From positions 1 through 32,960 of the forward strand of contig PWGO01000028.1 in NCBI GenBank assembly GCA_003554525.1: a DNA stretch of 32,960 nucleotides. The letters are read 5' to 3'. Position 1 is the first letter of the stretch. Each line of letters opens with the position of its first letter. Source of the DNA: Syntrophomonadaceae bacterium (lineage in GTDB: Bacteria > Bacillota > Dethiobacteria > DTU022 > PWGO01). Of the stretch, positions 16,668 through 23,697 are shown one piece after another. The position numbers were made by a program, and so were the translations under genes. The notes under the pieces were generated by a model. That model did no database searches and was not told the DNA's origin. It saw nothing but the letters and a program-made list of their open reading frames with translations.

Positions 16668-16799
16668 TGCTGGGGTAAACACCCCTGTCCCGGCAATCAT
16701 AAACAAATCATTAAGTGTAGTTATACAAGACAAGTATTCTTCTGGCTTTTGCCGGTGAAGTTTATCCGGAAACAAGTGTGAAAAAAGGAGGATCTAAAA

Positions 16800-16997
16800 A
16801 TGAGCTTTATTTATTTAACACTCTTTTTAGCGTGGGCTTGTTGTACCGTATGGGCTGTCCGTGATGCATATTTTAATGACAGGTCCCCCTTACTGGTATT
16901 TTTATTAATGATTTTTACCGGGTTTGGCGGTCTCATAATATGGTTGTTATTAAAAGAGGAAATAGAAATTATTGAATCAACAAATAAAAAATTATGA
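16800..16997 (+). CDS. Small membrane protein with two predicted helices
   Basis: 65 residues starting at an ATG preceded by AAAGGAGG at good spacing. There are two hydrophobic segments, about 3-20 (IYLTLFLAWACCTVWAV) and 31-51 (LLVFLLMIFTGFGGLIIWLL), then a short acidic-basic tail. A charged loop (RDAYFNDRS) joins them. It resembles the loose group of short phospholipase D-nuclease N-terminal/PLDc_N-like membrane proteins, but no catalytic residue is present; function unknown. It interrupts the usual mutM-ytaF adjacency and is followed by a terminator. Confidence 0.65.
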   Translation: MSFIYLTLFLAWACCTVWAVRDAYFNDRSPLLVFLLMIFTGFGGLIIWLLLKEEIEIIESTNKKL

Positions 16998-17042
16998 ACA
17001 CTACAGCGGAACACTGAGGGGAGGAAGATATTTTCGCTTCCA

Positions 17043-17096
17043 ATGTGGGTGCTGCTTAACCCCGGAGTTAAAGCTACTAACTTCGGGGTTTTTTTA
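17043..17096 (+). terminator. Terminator with conserved upstream ATGTGGGTGCT (copy 1)
   Basis: AACCCCGGAGTT (17058-17069) pairs with AACTTCGGGGTT (17079-17090), with one G-T pair, followed by a T7 run. Upstream ATGTGGGTGCT (17043-17053) and the loop AAAGCT match a second terminator at 23348-23398, which suggests a conserved element rather than a chance terminator. Confidence 0.8.
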
Positions 17097-17178
17097 ATAC
17101 TTTACTGCTGCGGGCATTACTTCTGAGCTCCAGATAGACAGGCACACCTGTATATGTGTCTCCATAAGATGAGGAGAA

Positions 17179-17209
17179 CCCACCACAAGCCGTTGATTTC
17201 AAGGGTGGG
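17179..17209. repeat. Hairpin resembling an IS200/IS605-type element end
   Basis: CCCACC (17179-17184) pairs with GGTGGG (17204-17209) around a 19-nt loop; on the minus strand the loop reads CTTGAAATCAACGGCTTGT. From memory this resembles end sequences of IS1341/IS605-type elements, but no transposase gene is present here. It lies just before the ytaF ribosome-binding site and may be a relic. Confidence 0.3.
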
Positions 17210-17234
17210 AAACTTCAACAAGGAGGCGATAGGG

Positions 17235-17891
17235 GTGCCTGAAGCTAGTGTTGTATTTTTGGCGCTGGCTGTAAGCCTGGATGGATTTGGAGTAGGCATG
17301 GCCTGTGGTATAAGGCGCCTTGAAATATTATTTTCTTCTCTGATGGTTATATGTTTGATGTCGGTAGGAGCGGTAGTTGTTTCCATGGTCCTGGGGCAGG
17401 TTCTGGGAATATTTATTTCCCCGGAAATTGCACCCCGCGGCGGAGGGGTAATTCTTTTAATACTGGGGTCTTACTTTACTTACCAGGCCCTGAAGGATTT
17501 AACCGGGGAGAAAGATGCTCCGGGGAAAAAACCTGAAAATCGTAAAGGAGAAGTTTATTCCGCCCCCCGGCAAGGAAACCTTAAAAGGCTTTCTCTAATG
17601 ACCCGCGAGCCCGGGGCGGCTGATGTGGACCAGTCGGGCACCTTAAGTGCCAGGGAAGCTTTCTGGCTGGGTGTGGCCCTGGCCGCGGATGCTTTTGGAG
17701 CAGGTTTTGGAGCGGTTCTGGTGGGCTTCAACCCGGTATTAACTGCTGCAGCGGTTGGTATAACCAAGCTTCTTTTGGTACCGGCCGGTGTCCTGGTAGG
17801 ACGTTCTTTTTCTGCAAGATATTTAAGTAATTTTGCGCCTTTGCTTTCCGGGTTGATGTTGTTCTTGCTGGGCGTTATGGCTCTGGTATAA
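17235..17891 (+). CDS. ytaF: Sporulation membrane protein YtaF (MntP/DUF204-related)
   Basis: 218 residues from a GTG at 17235, supported by AAGGAGG 8 nt upstream; a longer frame to 17154 would run through the hairpin region and is less likely. About six hydrophobic helices fall in two homologous halves, each with the characteristic Asp motif: LAVSLDGFGVGMACGIR in the first and VALAADAFGAGFGAVL in the second. A central hydrophilic loop lies at about 95-145. Related to manganese exporter MntP, but its place between mutM and coaE is that of B. subtilis ytaF. Transport substrate not shown; sporulation role is from family knowledge. Confidence 0.88.
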   Translation: MPEASVVFLALAVSLDGFGVGMACGIRRLEILFSSLMVICLMSVGAVVVSMVLGQVLGIFISPEIAPRGGGVILLILGSYFTYQALKDLTGEKDAPGKKPENRKGEVYSAPRQGNLKRLSLMTREPGAADVDQSGTLSAREAFWLGVALAADAFGAGFGAVLVGFNPVLTAAAVGITKLLLVPAGVLVGRSFSARYLSNFAPLLSGLMLFLLGVMALV

Positions 17892-17920
17892 TTTAATAAA
17901 AAAGCGGGAGGCAAAGAACT

Positions 17921-17949
17921 TGGATATTACCTTGGTTTTATTGTATAAT
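17921..17949 (+). promoter_or_regulatory. Possible promoter for coaE
   Basis: TGGATA (17921-17926), a 17-bp spacer and a perfect TATAAT (17944-17949). About 110 bp before coaE; the intervening leader contains three TTCATG units near 17957-17975. The -35 match is modest. Confidence 0.4.
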
Positions 17950-18068
17950 TGTAACTGTTCATGTTCATGTTCATTGTCAATACCCGAGCAGGTATACAAT
18001 TTTTACTGTTAAATTGAATTAATAAGAACCGCTCAGGTTTAATTTTTTTGGAAAGCGAGCTGTGCTGG

Positions 18069-18701
18069 ATGTTTATAGTAGGCCTTACCGGGGGAATAGC
18101 TACGGGGAAAAGTACTGTAGCGGAGATGCTGAAGAACAAAGGCGCAGTGGTTTTGGACGCAGATGCAATAGCCCGGGAAGTAGTGGAGCCGGGTAGACCT
18201 GCCTGGAAAGATATAGTAAAATGGCAGGGCAGGAAGATTTTAAATGAAGATAACAGTATTGACCGGGTGAAACTGGGCCGGGTAGTTTTTACCGACGAAG
18301 AAGCAAGGCGTAGATTAAACTCCATTGTTCACCCCCGGGTAGACGAGGAACTAAGTGAAAGAACCAGGCAAATAAGAAGCGGTAGCACTTCTACGGTGAT
18401 TGTTTACGATGTTCCTTTATTGATTGAAGCGGGTATGCACCATAAAGTAGATGTGGTTGTTTTGGTTTGTGCCTCCAGGGAAACGCAGGTAAAAAGAATG
18501 GTGCAAAGAGAGGGTTTGCAGGAAGAAGAGGTTAAGCAGCGAATAGAAGCCCAGATGCCGCTGGAACAAAAGATAAAATATGCGCATTTTGTAATAAAAA
18601 ATGACGGAGAACTGGAGCAAACCCGCGGGCAGGTAGATGAATTCTGGCGTTATCTTACGAATAAAATGAAAAAAAACAGTAGTAACTACTCACCTGGGTA
18701 G
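18069..18701 (+). CDS. coaE: Dephospho-CoA kinase
   Basis: 210 residues from the ATG at 18069, giving the family N-terminus MFIVGLTGGIATGKSTV with the Walker A motif; a TTG seven codons upstream is in frame but poorer. Other marks are DADAIAREVVEPG with the catalytic Asp, HPRV, and YDVPLLIEAGMH. It phosphorylates dephospho-CoA at the 3' hydroxyl, the last step of coenzyme A synthesis. Usual neighbours here: ytaF before and a lytic transglycosylase after. Confidence 0.95.
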   Translation: MFIVGLTGGIATGKSTVAEMLKNKGAVVLDADAIAREVVEPGRPAWKDIVKWQGRKILNEDNSIDRVKLGRVVFTDEEARRRLNSIVHPRVDEELSERTRQIRSGSTSTVIVYDVPLLIEAGMHHKVDVVVLVCASRETQVKRMVQREGLQEEEVKQRIEAQMPLEQKIKYAHFVIKNDGELEQTRGQVDEFWRYLTNKMKKNSSNYSPG

Positions 18702-18705
18702 TTAC
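18682..18705. repeat. GTAACTAC-N8-GTAGTTAC palindrome
   Basis: A perfect 8-bp inverted repeat with spacer TCACCTGG. It begins 20 bases inside the coaE end and runs just past its stop. No T-run follows, so it is not a standard terminator. Single arms of the same palindrome occur at 11286, 12887, 30203 and 30357. Confidence 0.7.
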
Positions 18706-18751
18706 AAGAAAAACACCCGGAACCGATTGCTTCCAGCAAAGGGGAGTATAT

Positions 18752-19336
18752 ATGTCCGTATTAAATTCTAAGTGGTTTTTCCGGCTTTTGTTCCTGGTTA
18801 TTCTGGCGCTGGTAATTTATTTGTTGTATACACCTTTTATCTCTTATTTTTTTTATCCGTTTGACTACCGGGAAGAAGTGTATTATTACTCAGAAAAGCA
18901 CGAGATGGACCCTTACCTTATTGCTGCGGTTATTAATGTGGAAAGCGGGTTTGACCCGGAGGCGGTTTCACCAAAAGGGGCCTGTGGTTTAATGCAGATT
19001 ATGCCCGACACGGGAGAAGAAGTAGCAGCAGAGCTGGGGATCAATGATTTTAAAGAAGAGATGCTCTTTAAACCCGGTTATAACCTTGAGCTGGGAACAT
19101 ATTACCTCTCCCGCTTAAAAGATTATTACCAGGGCAACCTTACCCTGGCCCTGGCTGCTTACAATGGCGGCCAGGGTAAGGTAAACAGGTGGCTGAGGGA
19201 GGGGATTTGGGACGGAGACAAGAAAAATATTGGGGATATACCGTACCGGGAAACCCGCGAATATATTCGCAAGGTAAAAAAAGCCCGCCAGAGGTACGAG
19301 CAGATTTATAATTCCGACGAAAATTGCGGGATTTAA
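18752..19336 (+). CDS. Membrane-anchored lytic transglycosylase, SLT family
   Basis: 194 residues. One N-terminal hydrophobic helix (about 8-32) serves as signal anchor, followed by a Slt-type domain. The catalytic Glu is in VINVESGFDPEAVSPKGACG, then GLMQIMPDTGEEVA and LALAAYNGGQGKVNRW, all classical SLT motifs. It cleaves peptidoglycan glycan strands with formation of 1,6-anhydromuramic acid, acting on the outer face of the membrane. GGGGAG precedes the ATG. It follows coaE, a common arrangement in Clostridia. Confidence 0.94.
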   Translation: MSVLNSKWFFRLLFLVILALVIYLLYTPFISYFFYPFDYREEVYYYSEKHEMDPYLIAAVINVESGFDPEAVSPKGACGLMQIMPDTGEEVAAELGINDFKEEMLFKPGYNLELGTYYLSRLKDYYQGNLTLALAAYNGGQGKVNRWLREGIWDGDKKNIGDIPYRETREYIRKVKKARQRYEQIYNSDENCGI

Positions 19337-19413
19337 TTGCTCAAGCGACCTTTATTGCCTGGTATTGGGCGTCGGCGGGACATTTTTAAATACAGTTAAA
19401 AGGAGTGACGGCC

Positions 19414-20412
19414 ATGTATAATATTACCCTGATAAGAGGTGACGGCGTTGGCCCTGATATTACCGGTGCAACTTTAAAGGTGCTTGACAGCCTGGGACTT
19501 TCCATAGCGTGGGAAGAAATGCCGGCGGGAGAAGAGGCGGTAAAGGAGTACGGGACACCTTTACCGGAACAGACAGTAGAATCTATCCGGCGTAATAAGA
19601 TTGCACTTAAAGGACCTTTAACTACCCCGGTAGGGACCGGTTTTCGCAGCGTAAACGTTGCTTTAAGGCAAACCCTAAACCTTTACGCTAACCTGAGGCC
19701 CTCGAAGAGTTTTGAGGGTTTAGAATCGGTTTTTAAAGATATTGACCTGGTGGTAGTGCGTGAAAACACGGAAGACCTTTATTCCGGCGTAGAGCATATG
19801 GTGGGTGAGGATGCAGCGGAGAGTATTAAAATAATCACCCGGAAAGCTTCCGAAAAAATAGTAAGGTTTGCTTTTAATTACGCGGTTAACCAGGGGCGAA
19901 AAAAGGTGACCGCGGTACATAAAGCCAACATTTTAAAATTTAGTGACGGCCTTTTTTTGGAGGTAGCCAGGAAGGTAGCGGAAGAATACCCCGGGGTAGA
20001 ATTCGAGGATCGGATAGTTGACAACATGTGTATGCAGCTGGTTCAAAAACCGCAGCAGTACGATGTAATGGTTATGCCCAACCTGTACGGAGATATCGTT
20101 TCCGACCTCTGTGCTGGCCTGGTAGGGGGGCTGGGAGTTACTCCTGCTGCAAATATAGGGGAGGAGGGTGCTGTTTTTGAACCGGTACACGGCAGTGCGC
20201 CCAAGTATGCCGGTAAGAACAGGGTGAACCCTACCGCCATGTTGCTCTCCTCAGTATTAATGCTGGAGCACCTGGGGGAACACCGGGAAGCGCAGAGGCT
20301 GGAGCAGGCCCTGCGTGAAGTTATATCAGAAGGCAAGAATACAACTTATGACCTGGGAGGAAACGCTTCTACTACGCATATGGCGGATGCAGTGGTGGAA
20401 AAGTTAAAATAA
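19414..20412 (+). CDS. NAD-type isocitrate dehydrogenase (isocitrate/isopropylmalate dehydrogenase family)
   Basis: 332 residues from the ATG at 19414, chosen for AAAGGAG 8 nt upstream and the N-terminus [14 protein letters not shown]; an in-frame GTG at 19405 overlaps the ribosome-binding site. Substrate-binding motif [31 protein letters not shown], metal/substrate motif [14 protein letters not shown] and cofactor-site [19 protein letters not shown] support the family. The sequence [12 protein letters not shown] favours isocitrate rather than isopropylmalate, and no leu genes are nearby. It oxidatively decarboxylates isocitrate to 2-oxoglutarate. Homoisocitrate or tartrate dehydrogenase activity cannot be excluded. 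Confidence 0.85.
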   Translation: MYNITLIRGDGVGPDITGATLKVLDSLGLSIAWEEMPAGEEAVKEYGTPLPEQTVESIRRNKIALKGPLTTPVGTGFRSVNVALRQTLNLYANLRPSKSFEGLESVFKDIDLVVVRENTEDLYSGVEHMVGEDAAESIKIITRKASEKIVRFAFNYAVNQGRKKVTAVHKANILKFSDGLFLEVARKVAEEYPGVEFEDRIVDNMCMQLVQKPQQYDVMVMPNLYGDIVSDLCAGLVGGLGVTPAANIGEEGAVFEPVHGSAPKYAGKNRVNPTAMLLSSVLMLEHLGEHREAQRLEQALREVISEGKNTTYDLGGNASTTHMADAVVEKLK

Positions 20413-20460
20413 GGTCAACAACCTGCAAATCTATATATTGCCACAACCTGCAAACACAGA

Positions 20461-20497
20461 AATACCCAAATATAATAAATATTTGGGTATTTTTTTG
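20461..20497 (+). terminator. Intrinsic terminator after isocitrate dehydrogenase
   Basis: A perfect 13-bp stem (AATACCCAAATAT at 20461-20473 with its complement at 20479-20491) with a 5-nt loop and a T7 run. Just upstream ACAACCTGCAAA occurs twice, at 20418 and 20443. Confidence 0.88.
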
Positions 20498-20507
20498 AGC
20501 ATGCTTT

Positions 20508-20675
20508 TTAATTATAATTGCTTTTCTTTTGTGGTTTTTGTTTTTTTCCTTCTTCTCCAGCCAGATTTTTTACGGAAATACCCATTTCTCTTGCTATTTC
20601 TTCTCTGAACTTTTTCAGTCTGTACTTATCCAGGTTCCGTTTTTGCCTTTTTCCCTTGTTGTATTTTTTAGCCAC
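20508..20675 (-). CDS. Small basic protein resembling alpha/beta-type small acid-soluble spore proteins
   Basis: 55 residues starting at GTG (20675), placed by AAAGGAGG 7 nt upstream on the minus strand. A longer frame reaches 20786 but has no such site. The segment LDKYRLKKFREEIAREMGI resembles the LDxFKYEIAxELGI signature of spore DNA-protecting SASPs. The flanks are very lysine-rich and the second conserved SASP half is absent, so this is a divergent or minor type. If correct it coats DNA in the forespore. A DNA/RNA-binding basic peptide is the alternative. Confidence 0.55.
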   Translation of the reverse strand: MAKKYNKGKRQKRNLDKYRLKKFREEIAREMGISVKNLAGEEGKKQKPQKKSNYN

Positions 20676-20894
20676 GGGTAGGCCTCCTTTCATTATCTGC
20701 TTGTTTACTTCCTTAACTTTATTTTTTTCCTTACCAGATTTCCTTATCCAGGTTTTAGACGGCTTTTTAATGGTAAATATTAACACTCAAAAACAGGTTT
20801 TTTAATGCGTATGAAAATTATATTTGGGGCTGTAATCACGCAAAATAAGTTTAAGATGGTTTTTAAATAAATTTAAAGGGGGAAAAGAGTAAGA

Positions 20895-21032
20895 ATGAAA
20901 GACGGTGAGGAAAACAACGCGGTTACTGTAGCCAATCATGTAATAAAATACGGGGCTTGGTTGTTGGGGCTAATAATTGTGCTCTATTTTTTATCCCGCC
21001 ACCTTTTTCCTTTTATTCAGTCTTTGTTTTAA
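20895..21032 (+). CDS. Tiny single-helix membrane protein
   Basis: 45 residues: a hydrophilic start (MKDGEENNAVTVANHVIKYG), one hydrophobic helix (AWLLGLIIVLYFL) and a short hydrophobic end with SRHLFPF. An AAAGGGGG sequence lies about 12 nt before the ATG. No known family is recognised. The amphipathic-to-hydrophobic layout and clean start make it a plausible small gene. Confidence 0.45.
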   Translation: MKDGEENNAVTVANHVIKYGAWLLGLIIVLYFLSRHLFPFIQSLF

Positions 21033-21168
21033 TTTTTGTTCCCCCCGGGAACAGCAGCAGTAAATGCCTGATTACTTACCAATATATTTTCCTGCGGGTA
21101 GGGGCATAATAAATAAAGGTACGGTTAAGTTAAGCGGTTAAGTTTAAATGGAAAGGAGGGAGATAGCG

Positions 21169-21348
21169 ATGACGGTTTTTCATGTCATTCACATTGTAGT
21201 GGGCCTTTGGTTGGCCCTGGTAAACCTGACTGATATTCTTACACCAATGGCCCTGGTGTGGAATAATTTTATTCTTGGGCTGGTAGTGGCTGGTTATAAC
21301 GCATATTATATTTTTATTCAGGGAAATGTAGATGTTCAGTCTAACTGA
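21169..21348 (+). CDS. Small SPW-repeat-like membrane protein
   Basis: 59 residues from the ATG at 21169, chosen for AAGGAGGG ending 8 nt before it; an upstream in-frame ATG at 21148 lacks a site. There are two hydrophobic helices: IVVGLWLALVNLTDILTP and LVWNNFILGLVVAGYNAYYIF. The GLWL...P / WNN..LGL pattern matches half of an SPW repeat. Function unknown. Upstream, CGGTTAAGTT is directly repeated at 21122 and 21135. It is followed by a strong terminator. Confidence 0.65.
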   Translation: MTVFHVIHIVVGLWLALVNLTDILTPMALVWNNFILGLVVAGYNAYYIFIQGNVDVQSN

Positions 21349-21388
21349 AAATAGAATAATCCCCCTTAAATTAGTTAGCCTGATGCTT

Positions 21389-21427
21389 AAAAAGCTCTTG
21401 ACTGTGGTCAGCAGTCAAGAGCTTTTT
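21389..21427. terminator. Strong terminator after the SPW-like gene
   Basis: A perfect 16-bp stem (21389-21404 with 21412-21427) whose left arm starts with A5 and whose right arm ends with T5, so it could act in both directions. Confidence 0.88.
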
Positions 21428-21640
21428 ACATTTAAGAAATATGAGTTTGTTTATAGAGCCAGGAAACGCGTTTAACCGGGATTAAAATCTAAATAAATTG
21501 TTTGCCGCAAATAAACCCCTCTTTTTCGCAGTTATTTGAAAATAAATACCATGGTATCCTAAATTCACGAGATTAATTACTTTACATAATATTTATCTGT
21601 TACTAAAAGAATTATAGCACATAAAAGCATATAATATGGT

Positions 21641-21669
21641 TTGCGTCAATAAGTTAATGTGCATATAAT
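21641..21669 (+). promoter_or_regulatory. Promoter upstream of the amidase leader
   Basis: TTGCGT (21641-21646), 17 bp, then a perfect TATAAT (21664-21669). A second TATAAT at 21701-21706 has no matching -35. The implied leader is about 300 nt. Confidence 0.5.
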
Positions 21670-21770
21670 TAACATAAAATACGATATGCTTTTTCTGTTT
21701 TATAATAACTAAAAAGGAGGAAAGAACACTGGTTATTGCAGCGAGGACCGGGAAAAAAAAGGGTAAATGC

Positions 21771-21802
21771 TCAGGGTGTGGTACATTCAGGGTGTGGTAC
21801 AT
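21771..21802 (+). repeat. Perfect 16-bp tandem duplication
   Basis: TCAGGGTGTGGTACAT occurs twice back to back. The unit is not a multiple of three, so it shifts any frame that crosses it. Confidence 0.95.
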
Positions 21803-21866
21803 ATTGATGCCTTGAGAGAATTATGGCCAGACAAACTGCTTCTTGTTCCAGGGGAGGGACAAGCTA

Positions 21867-21892
21867 TATTCAAGAGCATTATTCAAGAGCAT
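21867..21892 (+). repeat. Perfect 13-bp tandem duplication
   Basis: TATTCAAGAGCAT occurs twice back to back, 64 bp after the previous duplication. It also shifts the reading frame. Confidence 0.95.
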
Positions 21893-21978
21893 AAGGAGGG
21901 AAGGCAGTGGAGCTGTCTGCCTGGGACAACAAGATAAAAACCTGGCAGGAAAAAAAGTAAAGGTGGGGATATTTGTCT

Positions 21979-23286
21979 ATGCTTAAACGTAATACTACAT
22001 ACCTGGCAGTTGTGCTGGTATTTGTGTGCGTGTTTGTGTTTCTATTTTATGCAGGTGACGCTGAAGCAAAAGAAGAAGAAACTGTAACGGTGACGGCAGA
22101 GCAGTTGAATTTCCGCCTGGGTCCCGGCACCCGGTATTATGCTATGGATGCCCTGGAAAGCGGCACCAGTGTGGAAGTTTTAGCAAAGCAGGACAGCTGG
22201 TTTTTGGTGAGTTTATCTGACGGAAGAACGGGGTGGATACACGGTTATTATACTACCGGTAGTTCCCCCGAAACTAAACTTTCCCTGCAGGGTATAGCCA
22301 AAGTGGAAATTACAGCTTCAAGTTTAAATATTCGAATGGGGCCCGGCCAGGAGTATACGGCCTTTGATCAGCTGCAGGGTGGTACTGAAGCTACCATACT
22401 GGCGGAAGAAAACGGCTGGCTCCTGGTAAAAACCAGGTACGGTTCTACTGGATGGGTTTATTCGGAATATACCAGGACCCTCAGCCAGGAGGTTACGGTA
22501 ACTGCATCAACTTTAAACGTAAGAAGGGGACCGGGTACTTCTTACGAGGTAGTGGAGCAGTTTGAACAGGGGACTGCAGTTAAGGTTTTGCAGGAAAGCA
22601 ACGATTGGATGAGGTTGTTCCTGGATGATGGAAGTACTGCCTGGATATACGGTTATTATACTTCAGATGCAGGAGATTCCGGCAGCGGCAGAGATGATGA
22701 TGCTTCACAAGCGCCTTCACGGGGAGGGAGACAGTACCTACAAGGCCGAACCATAGCCATAGACCCTGGCCACGGCGGTAGAGATCCGGGAGCAGTTGGA
22801 GTAACCGGGCTGCAGGAAAAAGTTGTGGCCATGACTACAGCCAATAAAGTGGCCGGTTACTTGAGGGCTCAGGGTGCTGAGGTAGTGTTAACGCGTAGCG
22901 GTGATTATTTTGTTTCCCTGGCCCGAAGAGTGAATATTGCTCACAATGCTGGAGCGGATATTTTTGTAAGCATACACGCCAATTCTCATCCCAATCCCGG
23001 AATTTCTGGTACTGAGACTTACTACTACAATTATGGGGGTAATGCTTATTCTAGCCGTAAACTGGCCCGGTTGGTGCAGAATCAAATGGTAAGCGAATCC
23101 GGCCTTAGAAATATCGGGGTTAAGCATGGCAGCTTTTATGTAATTCGGGCACCCTGGATTCCCTCAGTTCTGGTGGAGCTAGGATTTCTTTCCAACTGGA
23201 ACGACGAGAATTTACTAAAGCAGGACTGGTTTCTGGACGGACAGGCCCAAGCTATAACCAGGGGGATAATCAACTACTTTAACTAA
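21979..23286 (+). CDS. Secreted N-acetylmuramoyl-L-alanine amidase with three SH3b domains
   Basis: 435 residues from ATG 21979; an in-frame TTG two codons upstream sits very close to the GGTGGGG site. A signal peptide or anchor lies at about 8-28. Three bacterial SH3 domains follow (about 34-92, 104-162, 170-226), each with the LN(I/F/V)R.GPG..Y motif and ending in W(I/V)(H/Y). After a Gly/Ser/Asp linker comes an Amidase_3 domain with zinc ligands in IDPGHGGRDPGA, GLQEK and IHAN, and catalytic Glu in SVLVELGFLSN. It cuts the bond between MurNAc and L-Ala in peptidoglycan outside the cell. Likely role: wall turnover, cell separation or spore wall lysis. Confidence 0.96.
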   Translation: MLKRNTTYLAVVLVFVCVFVFLFYAGDAEAKEEETVTVTAEQLNFRLGPGTRYYAMDALESGTSVEVLAKQDSWFLVSLSDGRTGWIHGYYTTGSSPETKLSLQGIAKVEITASSLNIRMGPGQEYTAFDQLQGGTEATILAEENGWLLVKTRYGSTGWVYSEYTRTLSQEVTVTASTLNVRRGPGTSYEVVEQFEQGTAVKVLQESNDWMRLFLDDGSTAWIYGYYTSDAGDSGSGRDDDASQAPSRGGRQYLQGRTIAIDPGHGGRDPGAVGVTGLQEKVVAMTTANKVAGYLRAQGAEVVLTRSGDYFVSLARRVNIAHNAGADIFVSIHANSHPNPGISGTETYYYNYGGNAYSSRKLARLVQNQMVSESGLRNIGVKHGSFYVIRAPWIPSVLVELGFLSNWNDENLLKQDWFLDGQAQAITRGIINYFN

Positions 23287-23307
23287 AATATCTCCTCCCC
23301 GTTTTAA

Positions 23308-23331
23308 ATCCTCCCCCGCCAGGGGGAGGAT
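23308..23331 (+). terminator. Hairpin after the amidase gene
   Basis: A perfect 10-bp stem ATCCTCCCCC/GGGGGAGGAT with a GCCA loop, 22 bp past the stop. What follows is AATATTTTA rather than a T-run, so termination here may be weak, with the next hairpin completing it. Confidence 0.5.
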
Positions 23332-23347
23332 AATATTTTAGTAACCA

Positions 23348-23398
23348 TGTGGGTGCTAATTGATCCCGGGGGTAGAGCTTTTGCCCCCGGGTTTTTTT
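23348..23398 (+). terminator. Terminator with conserved upstream ATGTGGGTGCT (copy 2)
   Basis: CCCGGGGG (23365-23372) pairs with CCCCCGGG (23384-23391), followed by T7. The upstream ATGTGGGTGCT (from 23348) and loop TAGAGCT match copy 1 at 17043. Confidence 0.82.
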
Positions 23399-23406
23399 AC
23401 TTCCCT

Positions 23407-23427
23407 ACCTCCAACCTCTAACTTCCA
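23407..23427 (-). repeat. 7-bp-phased tract, purine-rich on the minus strand
   Basis: Three units on the plus strand: ACCTCCA, ACCTCTA, ACTTCCA. Their complements (TGGAGGT and so on) match the GGTGGGA/GGTTGGA flavour of the tract at 2889. Confidence 0.55.
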
Positions 23428-23518
23428 ATAAGCCCGTCCTGAGCGATTATACTAAATTAATATCTCCCAGGGATCTAAGATTTTATTTAATAAAATTGTG
23501 GACAAAAGGCAGGAATAT

Positions 23519-23525
23519 GTCGAAG
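23519..23525 (+). promoter_or_regulatory. Possible Spo0A box
   Basis: TGTCGAA is an exact match to the 7-bp 0A-box consensus, following GGCAGGAATA. It lies about 170 bp before the PAP2 gene. A 7-bp match is common by chance, so this is suggestive only. Confidence 0.25.
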
Positions 23526-23697
23526 TAAACAGAATTTCAAAATAGCAGGTGTATCCAGCCTAAAAATTTTGGCCCGGTCGCGTCTGTTCACTAAATTAGA
23601 TTCACGTCTTAACGATGTATGGTTTTATATTTGATTTTATATTACTTTGCCGCTTTTTAAACCGTATAAAACTATAAAGACTTGCGGGTAGGGTATT

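Larger units (their letters stand above)
21428..21978 (+). other. 551-bp gap upstream of the amidase: promoter, orphan ribosome-binding site and duplicated leader
   Basis: The first 200 bp are AT-rich with no supported gene. A promoter lies at 21641, AAGGAGG at 21714-21720 without a standard start codon at normal distance, and a leader from 21736 that contains two perfect tandem duplications (listed separately). Confidence 0.5.
21736..21986 (+). pseudogene. Possible small gene broken by two tandem duplications
   Basis: As it stands no frame is open throughout. If one copy of the 16-bp duplication (21771-21802) and one copy of the 13-bp duplication (21867-21892) are removed, one frame of 73 codons runs from TTG at 21736 to TAA at 21984-21986, overlapping the amidase start as in coupled genes. 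The deduced peptide (for example ALRELWPDKLLLVPGEGQ) matches nothing I recognise. AAGGAGG lies 15 nt before the TTG, too far to be convincing, and an A8 run follows the start. The current sequence has only a 56-codon piece from ATG 21767. Tentative. Confidence 0.3.
23287..23697 (+). other. 411-bp gap between amidase and PAP2 genes
   Basis: Holds the two hairpins above, a 7-bp-phased repeat tract at 23407 and a possible 0A box at 23519. The remainder, to 23697, is AT-rich; no additional gene or clear promoter was recognised, although it must contain expression signals for the PAP2 gene. Confidence 0.5.

Noticed and set aside
16671-16685. GGGGT/ACCCC hairpin just after mutM
   Set aside because: Only a 5-bp stem and no T-run; not called as a terminator.
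17154-17234. 27-residue N-terminal extension of ytaF
   Set aside because: It runs through a hairpin and lies upstream of a good AAGGAGG-GTG start; its sequence is hydrophilic and unlike the family.
16998-17234. Manganese (yybP-ykoY) riboswitch before the MntP-related ytaF gene
   Set aside because: The conserved yybP-ykoY core sequences are not present; the structure there is an ordinary terminator-like hairpin.
18682-18705. Palindrome after coaE considered as a terminator
   Set aside because: No T-run follows and the arms recur elsewhere as a dispersed repeat.
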